A DNA stretch of 64,000 nt from Ignavibacteriota bacterium (GTDB taxonomy: Bacteria > Bacteroidota > Ignavibacteria > Ignavibacteriales > Melioribacteraceae): positions 35,922 through 99,921 of the forward strand of contig JABFGH010000017.1 in NCBI GenBank assembly GCA_013112585.1, written 5' to 3'. The notes beneath the pieces were generated by a model. That model was not told where the DNA came from, did not search any database, and saw only the letters and a program-made list of their open reading frames with translations. The position numbers were made by a program, and so were the translations under genes. Below are positions 45,053 to 52,603 of the stretch, piece after piece. The stretch's first letter is position 1. Every line of letters starts with the position of its first letter.

Positions 45053-45262
45053 GCCTAACCAGCGCCTCAACGCCGACCGCCATTTTAGTTCGGTGTATTT
45101 GTGATTTTTGAAATTGTGTTTTAGTTATAGTTTGTTGTTCAAGGTGTTCGTTCTAATTAATTAACTTGCCTTCGGTGCGTACTGAGTAAGTTACGCACCT
45201 ACGGCTTAATCATCGGCATTTGTGTTTTGCTCGGCTTCCTTGTTATGGGCGGCGGGTTAGGC
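45053..45262 (+). other. Second attC-like site (210 bp)
   Basis: R'' GCCTAAC (45053-45059) and R' GTTAGGC (45256-45262) are perfectly complementary. The inner arms GCC-TCAAC...GCCGA and, in reverse complement, GCC-ATAAC...GCCGA match, with a six-base insertion in the right arm, so pairing is weaker than in the first attC. The variable section has a perfect hairpin GGTGCGTA (45174-45181)/TACGCACC (45192-45199). It begins six bases after the stop of a cassette gene. An IS110-type element begins about 20 bp beyond R'. Confidence 0.75.
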
Positions 45263-45289
45263 GCAAGAACGTATGTTTAAGAAAGTAAT

Positions 45290-45303
45290 TAAATTGAGTT
45301 CTC
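45290..45303 (+). repeat. Left subterminal inverted repeat of the IS1111-type element
   Basis: TAAATTGAGTTCTC matches the reverse complement of 46549-46562 at 13 of 14 positions. It sits 21 bp before the transposase start codon. Confidence 0.7.
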
Positions 45304-45324
45304 AAAATAATAGGAGGACTCATT

Positions 45325-46392
45325 ATGAAAAGTTGTTTTGAAAATAAAAATTTGTTCGTTGGAATTGATGTTCATAAAAAACGTTGGGTTGTTACTGTTA
45401 GAACTTATGATCTTGAACTAAAAACTTTTTCTATGTCGCCTTCTGCTGAAGAACTTGATAGGTTTTTAAGTGCAAATTATTCCGGTGCTCTTTGTCATAT
45501 TGTTTATGAATGCTGCTTTGCTGGATTCTGGATTTACGATTACTTTAATAGTAATGGTTACGATATCATTGTTACACCTACTAACAGAATTTATCGTGAC
45601 GGTAGTATTGTGAAAACTGATGTAATTGATTCCCGCAAACTTGCATTCCAGCATTCAAGAGAATTACTTAGAGGAGTAAAAGTTCCCTCTATACAAATAA
45701 GGGAATACAAATATATTTTTAGAATATATGATAAAGAAAAGATGCGAGAAGGACAGATTCTTCGGCAGATAAAAGCTATTCTCGAACAGAAAAATCATCC
45801 GATGAAATGGGAGAAGTGGAATAAACAGTTTGTTGAAAAACTAAAGACTATTAGCTTTCACGATAAAATATTTAATTTGAAATTCTCCCAACTGATAAAA
45901 GAATATGAGTATGTTAAGGATCAAATAAAAGACAGTGAAAAAAGGATTAAAGATATTGCCGAAGATGATCAGTTAAGTATAAAGATTAAACGATTAGAAA
46001 AAATAAAAGGTATTGGAATTATTAGTGCCGTAAGATTAGTTGTCTATTTATTTGATAGAGACGACAGATTTATTTATGGTGAAAAATTGGTTCATTATCT
46101 TGGATTAACTCCCGGAGAGAAAAGTAGTGGAGAAGAAGTGATAAGACAGCGAACCGGATTGATTGGCAACAGACAATTGAGAGCAATAATTATGCAGCTG
46201 GCTTGGGTTGCTGTAAGGAAAGACGGAAATCTATTAGATAAGTTTGAAAGAGTTTATAAAAGAAGTGGATGTAAACAGAAAGCAATAGTGGCAGTAGCTC
46301 GTAAATTAATGATGAAAGTACATGCAGTAATAAAAAAAGAAGAAGAGTACGAAATAAATATAATTACCTCTGATAGAGGTAAAGCAGCTTAA
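45325..46392 (+). CDS. IS110/IS1111-family transposase (DEDD recombinase)
   Basis: The 355-residue protein has the N-terminal RuvC-like DEDD domain: Asp15 (FVGIDVHKK), Glu62 (IVYECC), Asp99 and Asp102 (VKTDVIDSRK). A coiled-coil linker follows (about 190-228). The C-terminal Transposase_20 domain has HYLGLTPGEKSSGEE (catalytic Ser268), then RTGLIGNRQLRAIIMQLAW. These enzymes use an RNA guide encoded in the element to choose donor and target DNA. AGGAGG upstream of the ATG is a strong Shine-Dalgarno. All catalytic residues are present, so the element may be active. Confidence 0.95.
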   Translation: MKSCFENKNLFVGIDVHKKRWVVTVRTYDLELKTFSMSPSAEELDRFLSANYSGALCHIVYECCFAGFWIYDYFNSNGYDIIVTPTNRIYRDGSIVKTDVIDSRKLAFQHSRELLRGVKVPSIQIREYKYIFRIYDKEKMREGQILRQIKAILEQKNHPMKWEKWNKQFVEKLKTISFHDKIFNLKFSQLIKEYEYVKDQIKDSEKRIKDIAEDDQLSIKIKRLEKIKGIGIISAVRLVVYLFDRDDRFIYGEKLVHYLGLTPGEKSSGEEVIRQRTGLIGNRQLRAIIMQLAWVAVRKDGNLLDKFERVYKRSGCKQKAIVAVARKLMMKVHAVIKKEEEYEINIITSDRGKAA

Positions 46393-46565
46393 GAACCGGT
46401 GACCGCGGCTAACGGCGTGCAATAAGCAGTTGTTTATTATAAATTGCGTAAAGCAAGAATGCGGCCCGGTTCCATTAAAACGAATATGATAATTGCTGCA
46501 TTGACAGCGAATAACAGGATGTTACTTCTTCTAATAAATAATTTTAACGAGAACTAAATTTACGG
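46393..46565 (+). ncRNA. Putative bridge/seek RNA in the 3' tail of the IS1111-type element
   Basis: The 173-nt stretch between the transposase stop and the right end is non-coding and structured. GAACCGG..CCGC (46393-46406) pairs with GCGG..CCGGTTC (46461-46472), enclosing a large internal loop region. A smaller stem ATTGCTG/CAGCGAAT lies near 46491-46513. In IS1111-type elements the guide RNA comes from this 3' position (in IS110 type it is 5'). The assignment rests on position, length and folding potential, not on covariance. Confidence 0.45.
46549..46562 (-). repeat. Right subterminal inverted repeat of the IS1111-type element
   Basis: GAGAACTAAATTTA is the reverse complement of the left repeat with one mismatch. 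It marks the right end of the element near 46565. Confidence 0.7.
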
Positions 46566-46611
46566 TTGTGTCTTAACATAACAAGCCGTTATACCGTTAA
46601 AGAGAATTATC

Positions 46612-47184
46612 ATGGAAGAAAAAAAAGAAGTTGATCCCTTGCAATTATTAAATGATAGATTTGAAGAAATTATTTTTTCTCTTGAATTGTGCAAAGATAA
46701 AGGATTTGTTTTGCCATCTTTAATGATATTGTATAATGCTATTGATAGCGCAGCACATTTGTATTCCAGTAATAAGTCTGGAAAAAAACGATTTATTGAT
46801 TGGGTTGATAAATTTATGATCAAATCTGAGGACTATGGTTTTACGGCTATTGACCTTTATTCTGCAAGATGTGGAATATTGCATACATTGACTTCAACTT
46901 CCTCTTTAGTTTTAGAAGGAAAAGCCCGAAAAGGCATATATTCATTAGATGACTCAAAAGAAGAAGATCTTCAAGAATTATTAGACCCATCAGTATTGAA
47001 TGAATGTTTTTTTGTAAAACTTGACGACCTTATCAAATTGTTTTACAAAGGTTTTTTAGAATTTTTTGATTCGATATTCATTGATACGAAGCTTAAATCA
47101 GATGTAGTTTCAAAATGTGGGAAATATTATAGTCACACAACTATTGATAAACTCGCAAAGGAAGCCGGTATAAAAACGGTATAA
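46612..47184 (+). CDS. Hypothetical protein with HEPN-like R-x4-H motif
   Basis: The 190-residue helical protein starts MEEKKEVDPLQLLNDRFEEIIFSLELC. Residues 86-91 read R-C-G-I-L-H within DLYSARCGILHTLTS, an R-x4-H motif of the kind that forms the active site in HEPN ribonucleases. The preceding helix (LPSLMILYNAIDSAAHLY) fits the HEPN four-helix bundle. It follows the IS1111-type element and may be the gene of a disrupted third cassette; no attC is visible after it. An RNase or defence role is an inference. No adjacent antitoxin is evident. Confidence 0.7.
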   Translation: MEEKKEVDPLQLLNDRFEEIIFSLELCKDKGFVLPSLMILYNAIDSAAHLYSSNKSGKKRFIDWVDKFMIKSEDYGFTAIDLYSARCGILHTLTSTSSLVLEGKARKGIYSLDDSKEEDLQELLDPSVLNECFFVKLDDLIKLFYKGFLEFFDSIFIDTKLKSDVVSKCGKYYSHTTIDKLAKEAGIKTV

Positions 47185-47243
47185 CCTCTTAAATCTGCCA
47201 ACAAAACGGCAGACAAGTAAGTAAACCCAATGGAAATAGAACC

Positions 47244-48005
47244 ATGAAACAATGGTACGAATCATTATTTGAAAATTATGCAAAGAAGTATGACAACGAA
47301 AGTTTTACAAAAGGAACAATTGGTGAATGCGATTTTATTGAGCAGGAAATAAATCATAATAAACAAGCACGAATTTTAGATATTGGCTGCGGAACAGGTC
47401 GTCATTCATTGGAATTAGCAAAACGGGGATATTCTGTAACAGGCGTTGATTTGTCAGAATCGTTAATAAAACGAGCAAAGGAGCTTGCGGAAAAAGAAAA
47501 ACTGAAAATTGATTTCCAAATTCAGGATGCAAGAGCATTAACATTTTCTAATGAATTTGATCTGGCGATTATGATCTGTGAGGGAGCGTTTCCATTAATG
47601 GAGACCGATGAAATGAATTTTCAAATTCTACAAAACGCGACAAGATCATTAAAAGAAAGCGGCAAATTAATCTTCACAACATTAAACGGGCTCTTTCCCC
47701 TATTCCATTCAGTTAAAGATTTTCTTGCAAAGGCTTCGGAAGCAGGAAATGCAACTTACGATCAAAACACATTCGACTTGATGACATTTCGAGATCATAA
47801 TATTACGCATATCGAAGATGATCTGGGGAATAAAAAAGAATTAGAGTGTAATGAAAGATATTATGTCCCATCTGAAATAACATGGCTGCTAAAGTCACTA
47901 GAATTTCACAATATAAATATTTTCGGTGCTAAACTTGGTGCCTTCAGTCGCAAAGATAAACTTACTACTGAAGATTATGAAATGTTAGTCATCGCTGAAA
48001 AGTGA
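47244..48005 (+). CDS. Class I SAM-dependent methyltransferase
   Basis: SAM-binding motif I is ARILDIGCGTGRHSLELAKRG, followed by the acidic residue in YSVTGVDLSESLI and motif IV near FDLAIMICEGAF. The 253-residue protein has no membrane segment. It resembles generic small-molecule methyltransferases with a Methyltransf_25 domain. The substrate is unknown. It lies between the HEPN-like gene and an outer-membrane barrel gene at the right edge of the mobile region. A TCTGCC/GGCAGA hairpin (near 47196) lies upstream. Confidence 0.92.
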   Translation: MKQWYESLFENYAKKYDNESFTKGTIGECDFIEQEINHNKQARILDIGCGTGRHSLELAKRGYSVTGVDLSESLIKRAKELAEKEKLKIDFQIQDARALTFSNEFDLAIMICEGAFPLMETDEMNFQILQNATRSLKESGKLIFTTLNGLFPLFHSVKDFLAKASEAGNATYDQNTFDLMTFRDHNITHIEDDLGNKKELECNERYYVPSEITWLLKSLEFHNINIFGAKLGAFSRKDKLTTEDYEMLVIAEK

Positions 48006-48213
48006 TGATAAAATTTAAGTGCATAAAAAAGTATACGAAATAATATTTTTTGTGTACACCTTGGTCCAATCAAAAATTTCTGCCTCAACAAAAGCCTTCA
48101 TTTAATATCCAATTATTCAATAAACCTTGATTTACAAAAGTTGGTCTGATAGTTGTCATTAGTGTTTTCATTATTCAAATAAATAACCATTAAAAACAAT
48201 TTTTGGGGGAAGT

Positions 48214-48903
48214 ATGAAAAAGTTAATTATAGTTGGTGCACTAATTTTACTGTCGTTATCAACAAATCTATTTGCACAAAGTGTGGGCGGGGGTTTTATG
48301 CTCGCAATTCCAAAGAACGAATTCAATGACAATGTGAGTAATTTAGGAGGCGGAATACAAGCTCAAATTACTCTTGCAACGCCTGATAAATATAATCCTT
48401 TCACAGTCGGTTTAAATGTAAGCTACATGATCTACGGAATGGAACACCGCCATGTTCCTTTAAGCATGACAGTGCCGGATGTTACGGTTGAAGTTTCGAG
48501 AACTAACAGTATGGCAAGTCTTCATTTTCTATTTCAGGTATCACCTTTCGAAGGACAGGTTAGACCATATTTTGAAGGATTAGCCGGCGGCTCATACATC
48601 TTCACAGAAACCAGTGTTAACGGTGATAATGATTTTGATGATTTTGCCAGTTCAACAAACTTTGATGATTTTGCATGGAGTCTCGGTGTCGGCGGCGGAT
48701 TTTTAATCAATTTGACTGGTGAAAATCCAGATATACCGGGCGGTTTGTTCCTCGACTTCAAAGCCAGGTACATGTTCGGCGGTGAAGCTGAGTACTTAGC
48801 CGAAGGAGATGTTATAGTAAATAATGGAAGAACATTCGCCCAGACAAGAACATCTAGGACTGATTACCTTGCCTTTCAAATTGGTATAGTTGCTGCGTTT
48901 TAA
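48214..48903 (+). CDS. Outer-membrane beta-barrel protein
   Basis: A signal peptide (ending LFAQ) is followed by alternating amphipathic strands: SVGGGFMLAIPK, NPFTVGLNVSYMIYGMEHR, MASLHFLFQVSPFEGQVRPYFEGLAGGSYIF, and a final aromatic strand DYLAFQIGIVAAF. The total of 229 residues fits an eight-stranded OmpA/OmpW-like barrel. Two DFDDFA repeats form an acidic loop near residues 137-150. GGGGGAAG precedes the start. Probably a structural or adhesin-like surface protein; no ligand can be assigned. Confidence 0.87.
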   Translation: MKKLIIVGALILLSLSTNLFAQSVGGGFMLAIPKNEFNDNVSNLGGGIQAQITLATPDKYNPFTVGLNVSYMIYGMEHRHVPLSMTVPDVTVEVSRTNSMASLHFLFQVSPFEGQVRPYFEGLAGGSYIFTETSVNGDNDFDDFASSTNFDDFAWSLGVGGGFLINLTGENPDIPGGLFLDFKARYMFGGEAEYLAEGDVIVNNGRTFAQTRTSRTDYLAFQIGIVAAF

Positions 48904-48916
48904 CAACCATTCACTA

Positions 48917-48960
48917 TTCTCACTCTGGTTTTGCCGGGGTGGGAATTTCTTTATTTTTTT
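48917..48960 (+). terminator. Terminator of the outer-membrane barrel gene
   Basis: TTCTCACTCTGG pairs with CCGGGGTGGGAA through several G-T wobbles and is followed by a T-rich tract. It lies 14 bp after the stop codon. Confidence 0.6.
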
Positions 48961-49073
48961 ATTTTTTCTATTTCTTATTTCATAAATTATTTTATCATTG
49001 TAAAAAATAGAGCAAACCGAAAGCATAATGTTCACAGTTGAATAAGTGATTTAATTATTACATTTTTCCAATT

Positions 49074-49370
49074 ATGAAAAAAGACATAGATCAAATATTA
49101 AAAACACTACAAAATTTAATTCCTACTTTAAAAGAGAAGTATGAAATCAGTTCAATCGAAGTATTTAGATCGTATGTTAATAACTTGCAGAAAAAGAACA
49201 GCGATCTTGATCTATTAGTTACTTTCAAACGCACTCCCGGACTTTTAAAATACATCAAACTTGAAAATTTTCTATCAGATTCACTTGGAATTAAAGTAGA
49301 TTTGGTAATGAAAAATTCAATTAAACCGAGATTTAGAGAAAGTATTTTAAGTAATACAATACCAGTATGA
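49074..49370 (+). CDS. Degenerate minimal nucleotidyltransferase (MNT)
   Basis: The 98-residue protein has the MNT fold: Asp44 and Asp46 in NSDLDLLVTF and Asp76 in IKVDLVMK remain. The glycine of the nucleotide-binding GS motif is replaced, however (VFRSYVNN, Arg32-Ser33, instead of FGSYARG). A GGA-to-AGA change would explain the Arg. Nucleotidyl transfer may therefore be lost, or it may act as a binding-only subunit. The stop codon directly abuts the start of a second MNT gene. Confidence 0.85.
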   Translation: MKKDIDQILKTLQNLIPTLKEKYEISSIEVFRSYVNNLQKKNSDLDLLVTFKRTPGLLKYIKLENFLSDSLGIKVDLVMKNSIKPRFRESILSNTIPV

Positions 49371-49706
49371 ATGTTAATATTTAAGGCAAAAATGAATTTA
49401 TCAGATCATGAAAAGGAAAACCTAAAAAAAAGAATCGTAGAAAAATTACAATTGCAGACTGAAATAGATAAGATTGTAATTTTCGGTTCCTTTTTGAAAG
49501 ACCGCAACCCAAATGATATTGATTTAGCAATATTCCAAAATAGTAATGAAAACTATTTAACCCTTTCATTGAAGTATAGAAAAGCAGTAAGAGAAATTTC
49601 AAAAAAAATACCAATAGATATCATTCCATTACTCAGCAATAAATTCAATGAATTTATTAAAAATGAAATTGAAACAGGTGAGGTGATTTTTGAAAGAGGA
49701 AACTAA
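49371..49706 (+). CDS. Minimal nucleotidyltransferase (MNT) antitoxin-like protein
   Basis: The catalytic motif IVIFGSFLKDRNPNDIDLAIF (Gly39, Ser40, Asp49, Asp51) is intact, and a third acidic residue is in KIPIDIIPL. MNT proteins paired with HEPN toxins add AMP to the toxin to neutralise it. The start is either ATG 49371, abutting the previous stop, or the ATG at 49392. The 3' end overlaps the HEPN gene by 17 bases, so the two are translationally coupled. At 111 residues it has normal length. Confidence 0.9.
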   Translation: MLIFKAKMNLSDHEKENLKKRIVEKLQLQTEIDKIVIFGSFLKDRNPNDIDLAIFQNSNENYLTLSLKYRKAVREISKKIPIDIIPLLSNKFNEFIKNEIETGEVIFERGN

Positions 49707-50076
49707 ACTTTGGCTAAAATATGCTGAGGAAAATTTAGAAGCTGCAAGGGTTCTACTTACCAGCCAATTATATAATCCTTCACTCCATAATGTTCAGCAG
49801 TCCGTTGAAAAATCATTGAAAGCCTTATTCATTGAATATGGCATAAAATTAAAAAAGTCACACAGTATAAGTGAACTAAAAAATATTTTAGAAAATGAAG
49901 GTCATCGAATTGAATTAGAAGATGATGAAAGCGAATTGCTTGATAGCATCTACCTCCCATCAAAATATCCAGTTGGCAGCGCTTTGCCGGATTACTACCC
50001 GGATCATGAAACCACTAAAAAGTGCATCGATATCGCACGCAGATTGTATGATGATATAACAAATAAATTAAAATAA
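49690..50076 (+). CDS. HEPN-domain protein (HepT-like toxin candidate)
   Basis: The 128-residue four-helix protein has the HEPN-family signature: WLKYAEENLEAARVLL, YNPSLHNVQQSVEKSLKALFIEYGIKLKKSHSISELKNIL, and the late tyrosine-rich region PVGSALPDYYPDHETTKKCIDIA. The start is TTG at 49690, inside the end of the MNT gene. In MNT-HEPN modules the HEPN protein is usually an RNase toxin silenced by AMPylation. No strict R-x4-6-H motif is visible here, so it could be an altered or regulatory member. Confidence 0.88.
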   Translation: MKEETKLWLKYAEENLEAARVLLTSQLYNPSLHNVQQSVEKSLKALFIEYGIKLKKSHSISELKNILENEGHRIELEDDESELLDSIYLPSKYPVGSALPDYYPDHETTKKCIDIARRLYDDITNKLK

Positions 50077-50097
50077 CCCAAAGCATTATTAAAATAA

Positions 50098-50550
50098 TTG
50101 AAACCAAAAAACCTTACCAACCACCCCGAAGGCGGAAGATTCGCCGAGATATTCAAATCCAATTGCAAAGTTACTACGAGTGACGGCAAAGAAAGGACAG
50201 CCCTTACCCACATTTACTTTTCACTAAATCCCGGTGAGGTTAGCAAATTTCATAAAGTGGCGAGTGATGAAGTTTGGAATTTGTATGAAGGAACCGGACT
50301 GCTCCTCTATATTTGGGACGGCAGATCTGATCAAATGGAAATTGTTGAATTATCAAAACATGAAAGAGAATATTGCCATATTGTTCCGGCAGGAATGTGG
50401 CAGGCTGCGGAGCCGATACACGATACAATTTTAGCAGGCTGCTCGGTTGCACCGGGATTCGAATTTGAAGATTTTGAATTAATAGACCCGGCAGGTGAGG
50501 AAGCATCATTGTTACTAAAATATTTTTCCGATATTAAAAAATTTCTATAA
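50098..50550 (+). CDS. DUF985 (cupin_5) family protein
   Basis: The 150-residue cupin begins NLTNHPEGGRFAEIFKS, the DUF985 signature. The metal-site strand follows as THIYFSLNPGEVSKFHKVASDEVWNLYEG, then HIVPAGMWQAAEP and CSVAPGFEFEDFEL. The start appears to be TTG at 50098, as no in-frame ATG precedes the conserved motif. Cytoplasmic, function unknown. It is 15 bp before the P1 peptidase gene and probably co-transcribed with it. Confidence 0.9.
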   Translation: MKPKNLTNHPEGGRFAEIFKSNCKVTTSDGKERTALTHIYFSLNPGEVSKFHKVASDEVWNLYEGTGLLLYIWDGRSDQMEIVELSKHEREYCHIVPAGMWQAAEPIHDTILAGCSVAPGFEFEDFELIDPAGEEASLLLKYFSDIKKFL

Positions 50551-50565
50551 ACTACGGAGGTTCGT

Positions 50566-51705
50566 TTGAAAACCAAACTGACTTACATTTTAACTTTATT
50601 GATTTTAGTTTTTTCAAGCACAGATGCACAGACAAAAAGGGCGCGGGACTACGGCATCAAGTTCGGTAAATTACCAACCGGTTTGAACAATGCAATTACC
50701 GATGTAGAGGGAGTTTTAGTAGGACATGAAACAATAATTGAAGAGGATGACGCACGAACCGGAGTCACGGCAATACTTCCTTATGCTGGCAATGTTTTTC
50801 AAAATAAAGTGCCTGCCGCAATTTTTATTGCAAACGGATTCGGAAAGCTTACAGCTATTAGTCAAGTTGAAGAACTTGGAAATATTGAAACGCCCATAAT
50901 TTTAACTAACACTCTCTCAGTACCAACTGCCGCTGATGCATTGATTGATTACACATTTACATTTAGTGAAAACGATGATGTAAGATCGGTAAATCCAGTT
51001 GTAGGAGAAACGAATGACGGGGGCTTAAATAATATTCAAGCGCGGTATGTGAAAAAGCAGCATGTATTAAATGCAATTAAAAGTGCAGAAGCGGGCAGCG
51101 TGGCAGAAGGGAATGTGGGAGCCGGAACCGGAACTATCTGCTTCGGTTTTAAAGGCGGCATTGGTACCTCATCAAGAGTGCTGCCTGAAAAGTACGGCGG
51201 CTACACTGTTGGAGTTTTGGTTCAAACAAACTTCGGCGGCGATTTACTTGTTGCCGGAATTCCGGTTGAAGAAAAACTAAAAAAAATGAGCGATCCCGAA
51301 TCGGGAGACGGCTCGGTGATGATAATAATTGCAACCGATGCCCCATTAAAATCGAGGAATTTAAAAAGACTGGCTAAGCGTTCATTAATGGGAATTGCCC
51401 GAACCGGCGGTAACTGTTCTAACGGAAGCGGCGAGTATGCAATTGCTTTTTCGACAGCGGAAAATTTGAGAAGCACATACAAACGGGGTGACCAATTTTT
51501 TGACGAGGCGAAAGAATTAAGAAACGATAGAATGACTCCCCTATTTACCGCCGTAATTGAAGCCGCTGAAGAAGCCGTTATCAATTCGTTATTTGCAGCC
51601 GAAACAATGACCGGAGTAAATAACAGAACTGTTCAATCTCTCCCTGTTCAAAAAGTTATTAAAATTTTGGAAAGCCATAACATAATAGTTAATGATGAAC
51701 AATAG
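50566..51705 (+). CDS. P1-family (DmpA/aminopeptidase) Ntn-like peptidase, secreted
   Basis: The start is TTG 50566 with ACGGAGG upstream. A signal peptide (TYILTLLILVFSSTDAQT) suggests export. The P1 family is clear from YGIKFGKLPTGLNNAITDVEGVLVGHETI, VNPVVGETNDGGL, GNVGAGTGTICFGFKGGIGTSSR, and the autoprocessing/nucleophile site GGNCSNGSGEYAIAFS (Ser288 by alignment to DmpA). These enzymes self-cleave before the catalytic Ser and release N-terminal amino acids, some preferring D-residues. An aspartate racemase gene follows 18 bp downstream. Confidence 0.92.
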   Translation: MKTKLTYILTLLILVFSSTDAQTKRARDYGIKFGKLPTGLNNAITDVEGVLVGHETIIEEDDARTGVTAILPYAGNVFQNKVPAAIFIANGFGKLTAISQVEELGNIETPIILTNTLSVPTAADALIDYTFTFSENDDVRSVNPVVGETNDGGLNNIQARYVKKQHVLNAIKSAEAGSVAEGNVGAGTGTICFGFKGGIGTSSRVLPEKYGGYTVGVLVQTNFGGDLLVAGIPVEEKLKKMSDPESGDGSVMIIIATDAPLKSRNLKRLAKRSLMGIARTGGNCSNGSGEYAIAFSTAENLRSTYKRGDQFFDEAKELRNDRMTPLFTAVIEAAEEAVINSLFAAETMTGVNNRTVQSLPVQKVIKILESHNIIVNDEQ

Positions 51706-51723
51706 CATCGGGGTACAAATAGT

Positions 51724-52437
51724 ATGAGTAAAAAACCGCTACTTGGAATTCTCGGCGGAATGGGTACTGCCGCAGGTTTATACTTTCAAAAATTATTGTT
51801 TGATGCCTGTATTGAACGAGGGATAAAAAGAGATCAAGATTATCCTGAATGGATTTATTTTAATGCCTCACAAGCACCCGACCGCACCGATGCTCTCCTC
51901 AAAAATGGTGAGTCGCCTGCAAATTATATTTCAAATATTATTAATAGAATTGATAAAGCCGGAGTTGAACTGATTGTGGTTGCATGTAATACAGCTCATT
52001 CATTTTACGATGAAATAATTGCGCAGACCAATTTACCCTGGATAAATTTACAAACAGAAACTACAAATTTTATTAAACGCAAGGGGTACAATAGTGCAGC
52101 TTTGATGTCAACTGAAGGAACGCTTAAATCCGGCTTATACAGAAAAGCATTGGAACCGCTCAAAATAAAATATTTCGAACCTCAGATCGACTCCGAAATT
52201 CAAAGGAATATTACTGATGCGATTTTCAATACGGCATACGGTATAAAAGTAACCGGATCAGAAATCAGCCGGGAAGCGATAAATAATCTGCAGCATGTTG
52301 TTGATCAAATTGAATGTGAAGCAATTATTGCAGGCTGCACCGAACTATCACTCGTTGATAAATATCTTTCACTTAAGGCTGATTGGCTTGACCCTATGAA
52401 AATTACCGCCGAAGTTTGTGCTGATAAAATTATCTAA
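51724..52437 (+). CDS. Aspartate/glutamate racemase family protein
   Basis: The 237-residue protein has LGILGGMGTAAGLYFQKLL, the first catalytic cysteine Cys88 (VVACNTAHSFYDEI) and the second Cys205 (IIAGCTELSLVD). These are the two acid/base cysteines of PLP-independent Asp/Glu racemases. It interconverts L- and D-aspartate or a related amino acid. Its place after a P1 peptidase, some of which handle D-amino-acid peptides, suggests D-amino-acid metabolism, an inference only. GGGGTACAAATAGT precedes the start. Confidence 0.92.
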   Translation: MSKKPLLGILGGMGTAAGLYFQKLLFDACIERGIKRDQDYPEWIYFNASQAPDRTDALLKNGESPANYISNIINRIDKAGVELIVVACNTAHSFYDEIIAQTNLPWINLQTETTNFIKRKGYNSAALMSTEGTLKSGLYRKALEPLKIKYFEPQIDSEIQRNITDAIFNTAYGIKVTGSEISREAINNLQHVVDQIECEAIIAGCTELSLVDKYLSLKADWLDPMKITAEVCADKII

Positions 52438-52603
52438 TTTATATTGAACGCATGAATGAAACAGTACCCCCCCCAAAAAAACATTGAACTACTAACGCAG
52501 TTGTTGATTGTTTTTGTTTGCATTGAGTGGAAACTACAAAATCAGCATTTTATTGTCGAGGAATGGTTCTCGATAACCTTAAAATTGTCTTTGTAATTGC
52601 ACC
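52438..52603. other. First part of the gap after the racemase, no gene seen
   Basis: About 165 bp with a long C-run directly followed by an A-run near 52467. No coding or structural signal is visible apart from the repeat that begins at 52604. The gap continues to 53028 and is AT-rich. Confidence 0.45.

Larger units (their letters stand above)
45283..46565 (+). mobile_element. IS110-superfamily element, IS1111 type (ends approximate)
   Basis: The element contains a DEDD transposase gene. Subterminal inverted repeats of 14 bp (TAAATTGAGTTCTC at 45290-45303, and its near-complement at 46549-46562, 13 of 14 matching) lie near both ends. It has a short 5' leader (about 40 bp) and a long 3' non-coding tail (about 173 bp). 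Subterminal repeats plus a long 3' tail are the features of the IS1111 subgroup. The ends given assume a few bases outside each repeat, as is usual in this group. No target duplication is expected. It lies just past the attC at 45053-45262. Confidence 0.7.

Noticed and set aside
46393..46611. Third attC site after the IS element
   Set aside because: Heptamers resembling R'' and R' (CTAACGG, GTTAAAG) do not fit the consensus and their inner arms do not pair. The stretch is better explained as the 3' tail of the IS element plus flank.
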